DNA of 64,000 nt from Pseudohongiella sp. (GCA_030696315.1 JAUYSM010000021.1:1-64000), one strand, 5' to 3'; counted from the first letter of the stretch, positions 1 to 9,735 are shown. A program made the numbers and translations. The notes: generated by a model not told the origin, from the letters alone.

Positions 1-2913
1 TGAGGTCAACAATACTGCTCTGAAGCGCGATAAGGCCGCAGATCTGACCGCTGCTGTCAGAGACAGCCCAGCTTCCTGCTCTCGTCGCAGAAAGCTCACT
101 AAAACAATTGAGTCGTTGACAATCACACCCGACAGCGCAAAGAAGGCCAGCATCGACATCGCACCAATATCCACGCCTATGACCCAGTGCCCGACAATTG
201 CACCGGTCAAGGCCAATGGAATTGCCGACATCACGGCCAATGGCCACAGGTATGAACTGAATGACCATGCCAGAATCAGGTAGATAAATATCAGGGTGAG
301 TGACCCACCCAGCTGCATGGTTTCCAGCAGTTGTTGATTCTGAAGGCTGTTGCCACCCAGTTCGGAGCTAAGTCCGTATCGTCGATTGATTTCCGGCAGA
401 ACGTCGGCGCGTACATTGGCAAGTACACGCTCGGCATTATTGATCTGACTATCGACAGACGCGCTTACCATCACCGACAGAAATCCGCCGTTGTGATTGA
501 TCACGTCAATGCCACGTCGGGTAGACAAATCCGCAACCAACCCCAGCGGCACTACTTGTCCACTTGGTGTACGCACCGGAAATTGACGCAACGAACTGAT
601 CTGATCGCGCTCGTCATCCGGCAAGGTCACCAACACTTCCAGCTCGGTATTATTCAGATTAAAAATCTGTACCCGGTTTCCGTAGTAGGCACTTCGAAGC
701 TGCTGACCCAACGCCGTTGTTGTCAGTCCAAGCGCAGCACCTTCTGCATTGAGTGCAAAAATCATCTGATCTTTACCGTAAGGCAGGTTGTCAAACACGT
801 TGCTCACACCTTCGTAAGACAACAGCGCGACCTGCAACTCCTCAGAGGCCTGCTTCAAACTGTTCAGATCTTCACCGCGCAAAACCAGCGACAGATCCGG
901 CCGTCCTCCGTTGGCACCGCCGCGCACTTCCAATACCAGCTGCTCAACAAAAGGCGGTTTGGTGACCAATTGCTGCCATTGATTTACAAACCCCTGTGGA
1001 TCTATCTGGTACTCATCTTCCCAGCTGTACTCTACGCGCATCGACGCGTATTGCTGACCAGACTTGCGCTCCTGATTCAACTGGGCAGTGTTATACCCAA
1101 CATAGTAGCCGTTGATATTGGTCTTGCCGTGCTCTTCATCGACTTGTGTGAGCGTCTGCTCCAGAGTCTGCATAAATGCTCGGCGTTGCGCGTCACTGGC
1201 ATCCATGGTGAAACTGACATTGGCTTCCAGCATCTGCAGGCTCATGCCCGTGACAAAATTCAGTCCCACACGACCGCTGATTACCAGACTCAGCGCCAGC
1301 ACCACGCAGCCAGATACCGTTAATAGCGTGCTGTACGGACGCGCCAGGGCATAGTCAAGCATGGGAGCGTAGACGCGATCGCGGAACGAATAAAAGGCCC
1401 GGTCAAAAGCTAAACGTGCAGATGGCTTGTGCTCACGTTTCATGCGGCTGAAACTGTGTTTCAGATGACCAGGCAAAACCAGAAAACATTCAATCAATGA
1501 GGCGATGATGACGCAGAACAACACCATGGGCATGGTCTGGATAACGGCCCCCATTTCGCCACCAGAGATCAGCAATGGCACAAAGGCGGCCAGTGTAGTC
1601 AGCGACGAAGTGACCACCGGCATAAACATGCGCTTGGCGGCGCCGGCGGCGGCATCTTCGGCCGAGTAGCCTTGCTCAAACAAAGCTACCGCGTCTTCAC
1701 CAACCACGATGGCATCATCCACGACGATACCCAACGCCATAATAAATGTGATCAGTGCAAGAATATTGATGCTGCCATCAAACCAGTAGTAGTACAGCAA
1801 GGTTGCAAACAGAAAGCTGACCGGAATTCCTAACATTACCCACCATGCAGTTCGGGTATTCAGGAAGACAAACAAGGTCAGTGCCACCAGCACCAAGCCA
1901 GACCAGGCGTTGGAAAAAATGACCCCCAGCTGTTCTTTCAGCAGCTTCCATACTTCTTGATAGACCTCGATAGTAATCCCTTCGGGCAATTCGGCACGGG
2001 TTTTATCCAGCCACTGCTGCAGGGCTTGCGCCGAGGTCAGCGCGTCCGTGTCACTCAACCGGAACAGACTGATCTCGATGGCGGGTTTGCCTTCTCTGGC
2101 CAGTTCAGCTTGTCCGGCACGCGGGCGTTTTTCGATGCTAGCGATATCGCCTAGCCGGACGAGCTCATCCCCTGAGCCCAGCTGCAGTTGCAACTGCTCA
2201 AAACCCTGACTGTCACGGCGTTGTTCCATGGCACGCAACTGCATCTCGCCCTGGGCACGCGCAACCACGCCAGCGGGCAGGTCTGCGCTGCGTTGACGAA
2301 TGGCGGAGGCTACATTATCCAGAGTGGTATTCAGTGCCATCAAATTGGCACTGGAAACCTGAATAGCCATCTCCTCTTCGGGCAATCCAACAAACACAAT
2401 GCGTTCAACGCCGACCTCATAGAGTTCGCGCTCAAACCGACGCGCCATCGGCAGTAATTCCTGAATGCTGCTGCCCCCTGTCAAGAGCAGTGATGCAATG
2501 TCTTCGTAGCGTGTGCCGCGTCGGGCAGTCACAGGCTCCATATCCGCTGGCAGGTTTCTGACCTGGGCTATACGGTCGTTGACGTCTTCGAGCGCTTTGC
2601 TCAGATCTGTATCAAAGGTGAATTCCAGATCGATGCGTGACTGGCCTTGTGTCGTGGTTGAATACACTTGCTGCAGATTGTTCAAGGTATTCATCTGTTG
2701 CTCGATTGGCGCAACAATGAGCTTTTCTACATCTTCGGCAGACGCCCCTGGCCAACGCACAAACACCAGAATGACCGGTGATTGCACGGAAGGATCCAGT
2801 TGCGTATTGATTCGACTACCCGCCCAGAGCCCAGACAGGATCATCATGATCATGACCAGATTGGCGGCCACCTTGTGGCGGGTAAATAGATCTATCAGGC
2901 TTTGAGTTGTCAT
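1..2913 (-). CDS. RND family efflux permease (AcrB/MexB-like), partial
   Basis: This is the inner-membrane proton-driven pump subunit of a tripartite efflux system. The frame is open from an ATG at 2911-2913 to the window edge, giving 971 codons of a protein that normally has about 1,030, so the C-terminus is missing. A first membrane helix follows the start, then a large periplasmic porter region. Near residue 392 the TM4 motif GIVVDDAIVVGE carries the paired aspartates of the RND proton relay, and NDSIVLVSFL near the C-terminal end of the fragment matches TM10. There is no clear SD. No membrane-fusion partner lies upstream: the next gene is a Kef antiporter 155 bp away. The adaptor may lie beyond the window. 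The substrate cannot be read from sequence. The family is certain; the subfamily is not. Confidence 0.92.
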   Translation of the reverse strand, partial: MTTQSLIDLFTRHKVAANLVMIMMILSGLWAGSRINTQLDPSVQSPVILVFVRWPGASAEDVEKLIVAPIEQQMNTLNNLQQVYSTTTQGQSRIDLEFTFDTDLSKALEDVNDRIAQVRNLPADMEPVTARRGTRYEDIASLLLTGGSSIQELLPMARRFERELYEVGVERIVFVGLPEEEMAIQVSSANLMALNTTLDNVASAIRQRSADLPAGVVARAQGEMQLRAMEQRRDSQGFEQLQLQLGSGDELVRLGDIASIEKRPRAGQAELAREGKPAIEISLFRLSDTDALTSAQALQQWLDKTRAELPEGITIEVYQEVWKLLKEQLGVIFSNAWSGLVLVALTLFVFLNTRTAWWVMLGIPVSFLFATLLYYYWFDGSINILALITFIMALGIVVDDAIVVGEDAVALFEQGYSAEDAAAGAAKRMFMPVVTSSLTTLAAFVPLLISGGEMGAVIQTMPMVLFCVIIASLIECFLVLPGHLKHSFSRMKREHKPSARLAFDRAFYSFRDRVYAPMLDYALARPYSTLLTVSGCVVLALSLVISGRVGLNFVTGMSLQMLEANVSFTMDASDAQRRAFMQTLEQTLTQVDEEHGKTNINGYYVGYNTAQLNQERKSGQQYASMRVEYSWEDEYQIDPQGFVNQWQQLVTKPPFVEQLVLEVRGGANGGRPDLSLVLRGEDLNSLKQASEELQVALLSYEGVSNVFDNLPYGKDQMIFALNAEGAALGLTTTALGQQLRSAYYGNRVQIFNLNNTELEVLVTLPDDERDQISSLRQFPVRTPSGQVVPLGLVADLSTRRGIDVINHNGGFLSVMVSASVDSQINNAERVLANVRADVLPEINRRYGLSSELGGNSLQNQQLLETMQLGGSLTLIFIYLILAWSFSSYLWPLAVMSAIPLALTGAIVGHWVIGVDIGAMSMLAFFALSGVIVNDSIVLVSFLRREQEAGLSLTAAVRSAALSRFRAVLLTS

Positions 2914-3068
2914 TTATTGGCACGACCGTGTGGCGTTGTTGTTTCAGAACAAAATGTTGCTGAGTAACCACAATACACAATCCGTGCCAATTTTTAGTTC
3001 ATTGTTTTTTAAGGATATTTAATAACAATATTTTGTGGTCATCACAAAAATCTGGTGGTTTAGACCAA

Positions 3069-4748
3069 TTATTGTTTTTCCTGACCACTGCTGAAAAACG
3101 GGTCCGTGTGTGCCACAAGATTGCCTGCCGCTTGTTGCGCTGCATCCAGAAAAGGTCTAAGGACAAGGTCTGCGCCTGCGCGCTCAAGCATTGCTGCATC
3201 TACCGCAGTTGATGCGGTGACTGCTGTTTTGCCTTTGTAAGACGAATCGCGCAAAGTCTTCAGTAACGATAATGATATGTCGCGCTCTCTTGCGGTACAC
3301 ACAATCCAATCAACACACTGCAAGGGTAATGTATCGAGAAATTCAGGGTCTTCTGCGTCGCCAAAGCGCACATTTATATCAACGCCGGCCCGTGTTCTGA
3401 TGACTTCAGGATCGATATCAATACCGAGCACCCGTCGGCCTTTGCCGTGCAGGCTCTCGGCAATGGCCATCCCAAAACGCCCCAAACCCAGAATGATAAT
3501 GTCTGGACGCCCGTCGTTTTCACCATTATCAAAGGCGGCCTCGCGATCAGCATGTTTGCGCTCAAAAACTGTCAGTACTGGCGCCAGCCGCTGATAGAGC
3601 TGATGGGAATACAAAATAAGGTAGGTAGAGCCACTGATTGTAATCAACCCAACCAGCGTGATGAGCCCGACGATATCGCGGTCCAGATGCCCAAGACTCA
3701 ATCCAAGCGCCGCAAGAATCAGAGAAAACTCACTGATTTGAGCGACTGTTAATCCAGCCAGAAAACTCGTTCGTTTTCGGTATCCCATAGCCCCCATGAT
3801 CACCATGACAATCAGTGGGTTCCCGATCAAGACAAATGCCGAGAGTATAAGTGCCGGATGGAGCTGACCAGTGAGTGCCGCAATGTCCAGACCCGCGCCC
3901 AGTTCAATAAAGAAGAATAGCAGCAGGAAATCTCGAAGGCTCACCAGGCGGGCACCAATCACTTCGCGATAAGGCGTGGAGGCCAGTGAAACACCTGCCA
4001 GAAATGCACCAACTTCTTTACTGAAACCCAGCATGTCACCCAGTGTTGCCAAGGTCACCGCCCAGGTCACCGCAAATAGAATCAGCAGTTCGGCCGACTG
4101 AGCCAAGTGCTTGCTGACAATTGGCAAAACAAATTTCATCAACAAGGCGATGCCAAGCAGCATGGCAAAACCTTTTGCGAACACCCAGATCATGGTGGTG
4201 AGTAATTGATCAGGTGCGGCATCGGTTCCGGCACCCATTGCAGTGAGACCAATCATGACCAACACCACAACGATGTCCTGCACGATCAGAAAGCCGACGG
4301 CAATGCGCCCATGCAAGGCGTCAATTTCTTTTTTGTCAGATAGCAGTTTGACGATAATAATTGTGCTGGAGAATGTAAGCGCAACCCCTACATAGATAGC
4401 TGCCACCGGGGTCATACCCAATGCCAAAGCGATCAGATAACCAAAGACCGACGTAAACAGAACTTGACCGAGTCCGGTCGCAAGCGCCACTGGACCCATG
4501 GTGCGGATAATATGTAAATCCAGCTTGAGGCCGACCACAAACAGCAACAAGGCAATGCCCATCTGAGCAAGCAGTTCGATCTGTTCAGTGGATTCAACCA
4601 GCGAAAATGCAGAGGGCCCAACAAGAATTCCTGCAGCAATAAAAGACACGATCAAAGGCTGTTTAAGCATTCGTCCAAGCGAAGCAATGACCGTCACCAC
4701 TGCTAGCAACACCGCAACTTCGACAAAACCATTTTCAAACGGCAGCAT
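3069..4748 (-). CDS. Kef-type monovalent cation:proton antiporter with RCK domain
   Basis: A 559-residue inner-membrane antiporter of the CPA2 family, expected to exchange K+ (or Na+) for H+. Residues 1 to about 385 are a run of hydrophobic helices with the Na+/H+ exchanger fold. A TrkA-N/RCK domain begins near residue 416, where GLGRFGMAIAESL is the Rossmann nucleotide-binding loop and the acidic IDIDPE follows at the end of strand two. The architecture matches KefB/KefC and YbaL. The ATG is preceded by AGGG at a suitable distance. It lies 44 bp downstream of the ABC exporter gene on the same strand, so the two may be co-transcribed. No KefF/KefG-type ancillary quinone reductase is adjacent, so glutathione gating as in KefB is not supported by context. 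Confidence 0.9.
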   Translation of the reverse strand: MLPFENGFVEVAVLLAVVTVIASLGRMLKQPLIVSFIAAGILVGPSAFSLVESTEQIELLAQMGIALLLFVVGLKLDLHIIRTMGPVALATGLGQVLFTSVFGYLIALALGMTPVAAIYVGVALTFSSTIIIVKLLSDKKEIDALHGRIAVGFLIVQDIVVVLVMIGLTAMGAGTDAAPDQLLTTMIWVFAKGFAMLLGIALLMKFVLPIVSKHLAQSAELLILFAVTWAVTLATLGDMLGFSKEVGAFLAGVSLASTPYREVIGARLVSLRDFLLLFFFIELGAGLDIAALTGQLHPALILSAFVLIGNPLIVMVIMGAMGYRKRTSFLAGLTVAQISEFSLILAALGLSLGHLDRDIVGLITLVGLITISGSTYLILYSHQLYQRLAPVLTVFERKHADREAAFDNGENDGRPDIIILGLGRFGMAIAESLHGKGRRVLGIDIDPEVIRTRAGVDINVRFGDAEDPEFLDTLPLQCVDWIVCTARERDISLSLLKTLRDSSYKGKTAVTASTAVDAAMLERAGADLVLRPFLDAAQQAAGNLVAHTDPFFSSGQEKQ

Positions 4749-4792
4749 CAGCCAACCCTCGTGTCAGTCACAATGGCTTATTGGTAGCGCTT

Positions 4793-6634
4793 TTATTGGT
4801 AACCTTTCGCCTGTAATTCAAACAGTGTAGCGTACTGACCACCCAGCGCCAGCAGGCTGGCATGATCGCCATCTTCCATGATTTTGCCCTGATCCATCAC
4901 AAGAATATGGTCTGCAATGCGCACTGTGGAGAATCTGTGCGAGATAATGATGGAGATGCGATTACCGGTCAATTCACGAAAGTGCGCAAATATTTCAGCT
5001 TCCGCTTTGGCATCTATGGCTGCTGTGGGCTCATCAAGAATCAAGACTTCTGCGCGGCTGCGCATAAAGGCACGCGACAATGCTATTTTCTGCCATTGCC
5101 CGCCAGAGAGCTCTTTGCCGTCGCGGAACCAGGTACCGAGCTGGGTATCATATTGCGCCGGCATCTGACGGATAAAGTCGGCGGCCAGACCTTTTTCCGA
5201 CGCCACCGTCACCAGATCTTTCTCAGCCATGAAGTCTTTATCACCGACACCGATATTCTCACCGACCTTCAGCTGGTAGCGCGCAAAATCCTGAAAGATC
5301 ACACCAATTTTTTCGCGCAAAGCGTCAATGTTCCAGTCTTGCAGGTCAATACCCTGAAACAGGATGCGTCCATGCGTCGGCGTATATAAACGTGTCAGCA
5401 ATTTGATCAGAGTGGTTTTACCGGAACCGTTTTCACCCACTATCGCCAGGCTTTCACCCGCGCGAATATGCAGACTGATGTTGTCCAGTGCAGGTGTGGT
5501 GCTGCCCGGGTAGTAAAAGCTTACATGCTCAAATCGAATACCGTCTTGCGGATCCACCCCCTCAGTCACATGGCCAGTGGGCTCAGGCACATTGTGTCCC
5601 AGGTACTCGGTGAGATTGGACAGATACAGATTGTCCTCATACATTTTGTTGATCGATGCCAGACAACTGGTGACAGCGCCCTGGCCTTGGCGGAAAACCG
5701 CGATGTACATGGTCATTTGACCCAGGGTAATCGCACCGGCAACGGCGGCAAAAGCCACCCAGCCGTAAGAGAAATAAAACGCTGCACTGGCAATCAGACC
5801 CAGCACATAACCCCAGAATCCGCGGCGTAAAACCAGGCTGCGGTCTTCTTTGTAGATGTTGTGGAAAATATCAATATAACGCTGCAGAAACAGCCGCCCC
5901 AACTGCATGAGTTTGACTTCTTTAACACCGTCTTCGCGCGTCAGCACCATCTCCAGATAAACCTGCATACGACGCTCGGCGGAGCGGCTGCGCTGATTAC
6001 GGAACGCCTCACCGGAAAAACGTGCTTCGGCGACAAACGCCGGTACACCGGCAAAACCCAAGAGCAATACCGCCCAGACCGAAAACTGCCAGAGCAGAAA
6101 ACCATAACTGATCAGTGAGATGCCATCGCGGATCAGATCAAAGGTTGCTATGACCAGACTTAACGGACGGCTGGATGCTTCGCGGCGCGCGCGCACCAGC
6201 TTGTCGTAGTACTCGGAATCTTCAAAGTTGGCCAGTTCCAGTGTCAACGCCTTTTCCAGAATCATGACGTTGACCTCGTTGCCGAGCAGGGCACGCAAAA
6301 TGGACTGGCACACTCCATTGATTTTCAGCGCACCGGTCATCAATACCACCAGACCGGCCTCTATCAGTACAAAGCGCAACAGATCAGATTTGGCCTGTTC
6401 ACGCAGCGCTCCCTCTGTCTGAATGGCGCTCACCACCGCATCCACGATCAATTGCCCGACCCATGCAATGGCAGCCGGTAAAAGCCCGGCAAACAATGTT
6501 GCCAGCGCCATGACAATGGTCAGGAATGGGCTGGCGCGCCAGACGATTTCGATCGCGATCCGGCTGTACTTAAAGACAGACGCAAAGCGCGTGAGCCAGG
6601 CGAGGGGGGAGGTGGCAGGCTGGGATTTTTTCAA
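4793..6634 (-). CDS. ABC transporter, fused permease and ATPase (type I exporter)
   Basis: A 613-residue half-transporter with an N-terminal six-helix membrane domain (about residues 30-330) and a C-terminal nucleotide-binding domain. Walker A GENGSGKTT lies near 400-408, the signature LSGGQ near 509-513, Walker B VLILDEPT near 530-537 and the H-loop histidine in ISHR near 566. It must dimerise to export a substrate that the sequence does not reveal. The start read here is TTG at 6632-6634 with only a weak upstream purine tract; no better in-frame start was seen nearby. A 10-bp GC-rich stem-loop (6660-6690) separates it from the methyltransferase gene upstream. The neighbouring Kef antiporter suggests a general envelope or stress role, which is inference. 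Confidence 0.9.
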   Translation of the reverse strand: MKKSQPATSPLAWLTRFASVFKYSRIAIEIVWRASPFLTIVMALATLFAGLLPAAIAWVGQLIVDAVVSAIQTEGALREQAKSDLLRFVLIEAGLVVLMTGALKINGVCQSILRALLGNEVNVMILEKALTLELANFEDSEYYDKLVRARREASSRPLSLVIATFDLIRDGISLISYGFLLWQFSVWAVLLLGFAGVPAFVAEARFSGEAFRNQRSRSAERRMQVYLEMVLTREDGVKEVKLMQLGRLFLQRYIDIFHNIYKEDRSLVLRRGFWGYVLGLIASAAFYFSYGWVAFAAVAGAITLGQMTMYIAVFRQGQGAVTSCLASINKMYEDNLYLSNLTEYLGHNVPEPTGHVTEGVDPQDGIRFEHVSFYYPGSTTPALDNISLHIRAGESLAIVGENGSGKTTLIKLLTRLYTPTHGRILFQGIDLQDWNIDALREKIGVIFQDFARYQLKVGENIGVGDKDFMAEKDLVTVASEKGLAADFIRQMPAQYDTQLGTWFRDGKELSGGQWQKIALSRAFMRSRAEVLILDEPTAAIDAKAEAEIFAHFRELTGNRISIIISHRFSTVRIADHILVMDQGKIMEDGDHASLLALGGQYATLFELQAKGYQ

Positions 6635-6659
6635 GGTTGACTTCTTATCACAGGATTAA

Positions 6660-6690
6660 TGTCCGCGGCGTGGAGAAACTGCCGCGGACA
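6660..6690 (-). terminator. GC-rich stem-loop between the methyltransferase and ABC genes
   Basis: A perfect 10-bp inverted repeat, 6660-6669 pairing with 6681-6690, encloses an 11-nt loop. It starts 13 bp beyond the methyltransferase stop codon. No U-run follows on the minus strand, so it may be a weak terminator, an RNA-stabilising hairpin or an attenuator before the ABC exporter rather than a classic intrinsic terminator. Confidence 0.45.
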
Positions 6691-6703
6691 GTGTGCAAAC
6701 AGT

Positions 6704-7432
6704 TTACGGTTTCATCAGTTTCAGCAGTATACGATCGGTATTGCGTCCCAGACTTTCATCAAAAGGACCGGCAGTACGCGGGTCGCTATCTACATAAAGT
6801 GCATCACTGACGCCCACGATATGAAAACCGGCTTCCGTTGCAGCCTGTGCCACAGTATCCAGCGGGATACGATGCAGGGCTGCATTGTCGGCGCCCAGAT
6901 TGCCCCGGTGATCAGCAATACCCAGGATACCACCTGATTTTAAAACGTCTTTGATGGCGGCCAGCATTGCCATGGCGTTAGCGGGATTTGCGTTGTAGAC
7001 ATCGTGAAAGTTCAGGTGCGTAATCGCCAGATCAACAGTGCCAGGCGCAACGCCAAGCTGATCAAAGGTGTTTTCCACACGCTCAACATTGTTTAAGCGG
7101 CCATTAACGCGGTTGTTTACCGTCTCAGCGGTGGTGCCGCGGGCGAGCGAGGCAGGGTTGTTCTGCATCAGAACTTTGCCCTGTGGACCGACTGCCAGCG
7201 ACAACACCTCGGTGTACCAGCCACCGGAGGCCATTACGTCCATCACCGTCATGCCTTCTTCGAGTCCAAGAAAGCTTAGTACCGCAATTGGCTGACGTGC
7301 CGCATCCAGCGCTTTGTCGGCATCACTTCGCTCCGGGGAGTTGAGCGCGGCAGTCAGACGAGCTTCATCGATTGCAAACGCTTGCCCGCACATCAGGGCA
7401 GCTGCAGCAAACATGCTTATCAGTTTTTTCAT
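6704..7432 (-). CDS. Predicted exported SAM-dependent methyltransferase (COG4798-like)
   Basis: A 242-residue protein with an N-terminal signal peptide: MKK, a hydrophobic stretch, and a likely signal peptidase I site after AFA near residue 20. The mature part has a class I methyltransferase-like core, with motif I region VMDVMASGGWYTEVLS near residue 63 and DLAITHLNFHDVY resembling the later strand-four motif. The motif I loop is degenerate compared with the usual GxGxG. The start is ATG with an upstream AGGTGAT. COG4798 'predicted methyltransferase' members often carry such a leader. Export is puzzling because SAM is cytosolic, so the domain may bind another ligand or be catalytically inactive. 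The gene follows a 62-codon orphan and ubiI on the same strand. No substrate is suggested. Confidence 0.75.
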   Translation of the reverse strand: MKKLISMFAAAALMCGQAFAIDEARLTAALNSPERSDADKALDAARQPIAVLSFLGLEEGMTVMDVMASGGWYTEVLSLAVGPQGKVLMQNNPASLARGTTAETVNNRVNGRLNNVERVENTFDQLGVAPGTVDLAITHLNFHDVYNANPANAMAMLAAIKDVLKSGGILGIADHRGNLGADNAALHRIPLDTVAQAATEAGFHIVGVSDALYVDSDPRTAGPFDESLGRNTDRILLKLMKP

Positions 7433-7606
7433 ATCATCACCTATTCTGCTGTTGTTTTTAGTCTGTAAAACGGCAAGCCCGGCCCGTTAAACAGCCGGAT
7501 TGGCACACAACAACAGCATAGGGGAAAAGACACCATGAATACAGAGTTGATTCATGGTGGAAAGGCGATGATGTTGGGAACAGCTTGATTATTCGGGAGA
7601 CAGCAA

Positions 7607-7795
7607 TTAATGCAGACGACGGGTTTCCATCAATTCTTCTTCAAAAAGTCGCTTAACACGCAGCAACTCCTGCATGTCACCTTCGGAGGTGAGCAGGGGA
7701 AGGTGGTTTTCGATATCCAATATCAGGTTGGTAATGCTGCCTGTGTCCAATGCACTTAAATCGACATCAAACGGCCAGGTTGAATTCTGTCTCAT
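7607..7795 (-). CDS. Hypothetical 62-residue protein
   Basis: A small acidic, probably cytosolic protein without a signal peptide or membrane helix. The second half looks helical and charged (LLRVKRLFEEELMETRR). The ATG at 7793-7795 is preceded by a good SD, AGGAG, about six bases upstream. The ORF occupies most of the gap between ubiI and the exported methyltransferase, and no longer frame competes. I recognise no family. Context suggests a cistron co-transcribed after ubiI, but the 82-bp gap leaves room for its own promoter. Confidence 0.6.
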   Translation of the reverse strand: MRQNSTWPFDVDLSALDTGSITNLILDIENHLPLLTSEGDMQELLRVKRLFEEELMETRRLH

Positions 7796-7877
7796 GACTT
7801 TCTCCTACGGACAATCCGGGCATAAACCTGTTTTCGTCCATTGAGGAGAAAGCTTTAGAGTTTTTTGCGTTTATGAC

Positions 7878-9104
7878 TCAAACGTGCGTGCCCATCGCAG
7901 CCCTGATCAGCTGATTTTTCAGCAACGGGGAGTGCTCGACCGCACGCATCCCGGTATTGCGCAACCATCTTATCGGCAGGGGTTGTTCGGCATAAAGTCG
8001 TTTGAAGCCTTCCATGAGCAGCATCATCGACATGTTGTGAGGCTTTCGTTCGCGCTGGTAGCGGGCAAGCAGTACCGGATCAGCCGGGTCGCGTCCTGTG
8101 GCATCGACGCGGGCCAGCACATCGGCCAGCGCCTGAACATCAGCCAGCCCCAGATTAGCGCCTTGTCCTGCCAGCGGATGGATGCTGTGGGCAGCATCAC
8201 CAATCAGAACAACACGCCTGTTGACGTACTCCAGCGCATGACGCTGACGCAATGAGAAACTGAAGCGCTTGCTTGCGTGTGTCACGTCACCCAACCAGTG
8301 TTCACTGGCGTAGGACAGCGCCCTGCAAAAGTCTGGATCGGGCATTGCCATCAATGACTGAGCCGTAGCGGGTATGACAGACCAGACAATTGAGCACCAG
8401 TGTTCCGCATCGTTGTCCGGTGCAGCCAATGGCAAAAATGCCAGCACACCCTGATCCATAAAAACCTGTCGGGCACATTGCTGGTGTGGTTTGTCAGTGC
8501 GCACAGAACACACAATGGCCTCGTGTTCATAATCCCACTCGCGGGTCTGAAAGCCGGCGAGTTGCCTGAGGGGTGATTGGGCGCCATCTGCAGCAATGAC
8601 CAGACGGGCAGAGAGTTGGCGCCCTGTGTCTAATGTCAGAACAGCCGCCTGCGGAGCATTGTCGAGCGCGATCAAGCTGGCGGGCATCAGACAATCCAGT
8701 AGCGGCTGGCTGCGTAACGACTGATGCATTGCAGCAACAATGACCCGGTTCTCAACAATATGCCCAAGTACAGGTGCGTGGATATCGGCTGCACAAAAAT
8801 TGATATCGGCAGTACCATCCGCCTCTCGCACATGCATATCTGTGTAGGGGCTGACACGACTGTTTTGCATGGCCGACCATACACCCAGGGACTCAAACAG
8901 CGCCTCTGAGGCTGGCGTAATCGCACTGACTCTGGGATCAAATTCCGCGCCGTTTATCAGCGACATCGAATCCTGCAGAGGCTGGCTGTCCAGCAGAGCA
9001 AGACGCAATCCACTTTTTCGCAAAGCCAATGCCATCGCCGCACCAATAGGGCCAGCACCCACAATCACGACATCGTAATCAGTTTTTGTTGTGGCTGCGC
9101 TCAT
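7878..9104 (-). CDS. ubiI: UbiI-like FAD-dependent ubiquinone hydroxylase (UbiH/UbiF/VisC family)
   Basis: A 408-residue flavoprotein monooxygenase predicted to hydroxylate C5 of the ubiquinone ring precursor at the inner membrane. The N-terminal VVIVGAGPIGAA is the FAD Rossmann motif, and GDAAHSIHPLAGQGANLG near residues 302-319 is the second FAD/ribose motif of the family. The intact GD, as opposed to the GN of UbiH, fits the UbiI/UbiF branch. A strong SD (GGAGG) precedes the ATG. UbiH lies 1 kb upstream on the same strand, but two plus-strand genes separate them, so the usual pepP-ubiH-ubiI operon is interrupted here. UbiF is the main alternative identity. Confidence 0.85.
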   Translation of the reverse strand: MSAATTKTDYDVVIVGAGPIGAAMALALRKSGLRLALLDSQPLQDSMSLINGAEFDPRVSAITPASEALFESLGVWSAMQNSRVSPYTDMHVREADGTADINFCAADIHAPVLGHIVENRVIVAAMHQSLRSQPLLDCLMPASLIALDNAPQAAVLTLDTGRQLSARLVIAADGAQSPLRQLAGFQTREWDYEHEAIVCSVRTDKPHQQCARQVFMDQGVLAFLPLAAPDNDAEHWCSIVWSVIPATAQSLMAMPDPDFCRALSYASEHWLGDVTHASKRFSFSLRQRHALEYVNRRVVLIGDAAHSIHPLAGQGANLGLADVQALADVLARVDATGRDPADPVLLARYQRERKPHNMSMMLLMEGFKRLYAEQPLPIRWLRNTGMRAVEHSPLLKNQLIRAAMGTHV

Positions 9105-9206
9105 GCATCCTCCAGTCCGCGGTTGCTGCCATCATTATTCTGATCAATACTGACGGCGCTCGACACAGACTTTACCATTAATCCGCGATAAAACAGGAGT
9201 CCTTCC

Positions 9207-9683
9207 ATGGCCGGACATGTCAGCCCCGACGCCGCACGCGCACTTATCGGTACCGAAACCGGTATCAGTCAGTGGCACACCATCAGTCAGAAGCAAGTTG
9301 ATCAATTTGCCGAAACCACCGGTGATTTTCAGTTCATCCATCTGGACGTAGAGCGTGCAAAAAACGAGACCCCGTTCGGAGGCACCATTGCACATGGTTA
9401 TCTGACCCTGTCACTGCTGAGTATGTTAGGGGCTGAAGCGGGAAGTGTTCGCCTGGAGAACACGCGAATTACCATCAACTATGGACTGGATAAAGTCAGA
9501 TTTCTTAATCCGGTGCGCGTAGGTGCACGTATCAGAGCCAGATTTGTTTTACTTAGTATTGAAGAAAAAAATCCCGGCCAATTTTTGCTGAAGAACCAGG
9601 CGACGGTTGAAATAGAAGGTCAGGACAAACCGGCAATGATTGCCGAATCACTGAGCCTTGCTATCACAACGCCAGCCGCATAA
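9207..9683 (+). CDS. MaoC-like (R)-specific enoyl-CoA hydratase
   Basis: A 158-residue single hot-dog fold protein. The hydratase 2 motif is visible around residues 33-62: FAETTGDFQFIHLD contains the catalytic Asp and His, and PFGGTIAHGYLTLSLL is the following conserved segment. Such enzymes hydrate trans-2-enoyl-CoA to (R)-3-hydroxyacyl-CoA, linking beta-oxidation to polyhydroxyalkanoate or related metabolism; NodN-like relatives share the fold. AGGAG sits seven bases before the ATG. It diverges from ubiI across about 100 bp and is followed 52 bp later by a lipoprotein gene. No phaC or other fatty-acid gene is nearby, so the substrate is open. Confidence 0.87.
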   Translation: MAGHVSPDAARALIGTETGISQWHTISQKQVDQFAETTGDFQFIHLDVERAKNETPFGGTIAHGYLTLSLLSMLGAEAGSVRLENTRITINYGLDKVRFLNPVRVGARIRARFVLLSIEEKNPGQFLLKNQATVEIEGQDKPAMIAESLSLAITTPAA

Positions 9684-9735
9684 GCATAAAATCCAATCAC
9701 TGTCAGGCAACATAAGCGTTAAGGGCAAACAGCAC

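Noticed and set aside
331-1323. 330-codon plus-strand frame
   Set aside because: Antisense to the RND permease, which keeps all family motifs on the minus strand; the translated product is Gln/His-rich and has no recognisable domain.
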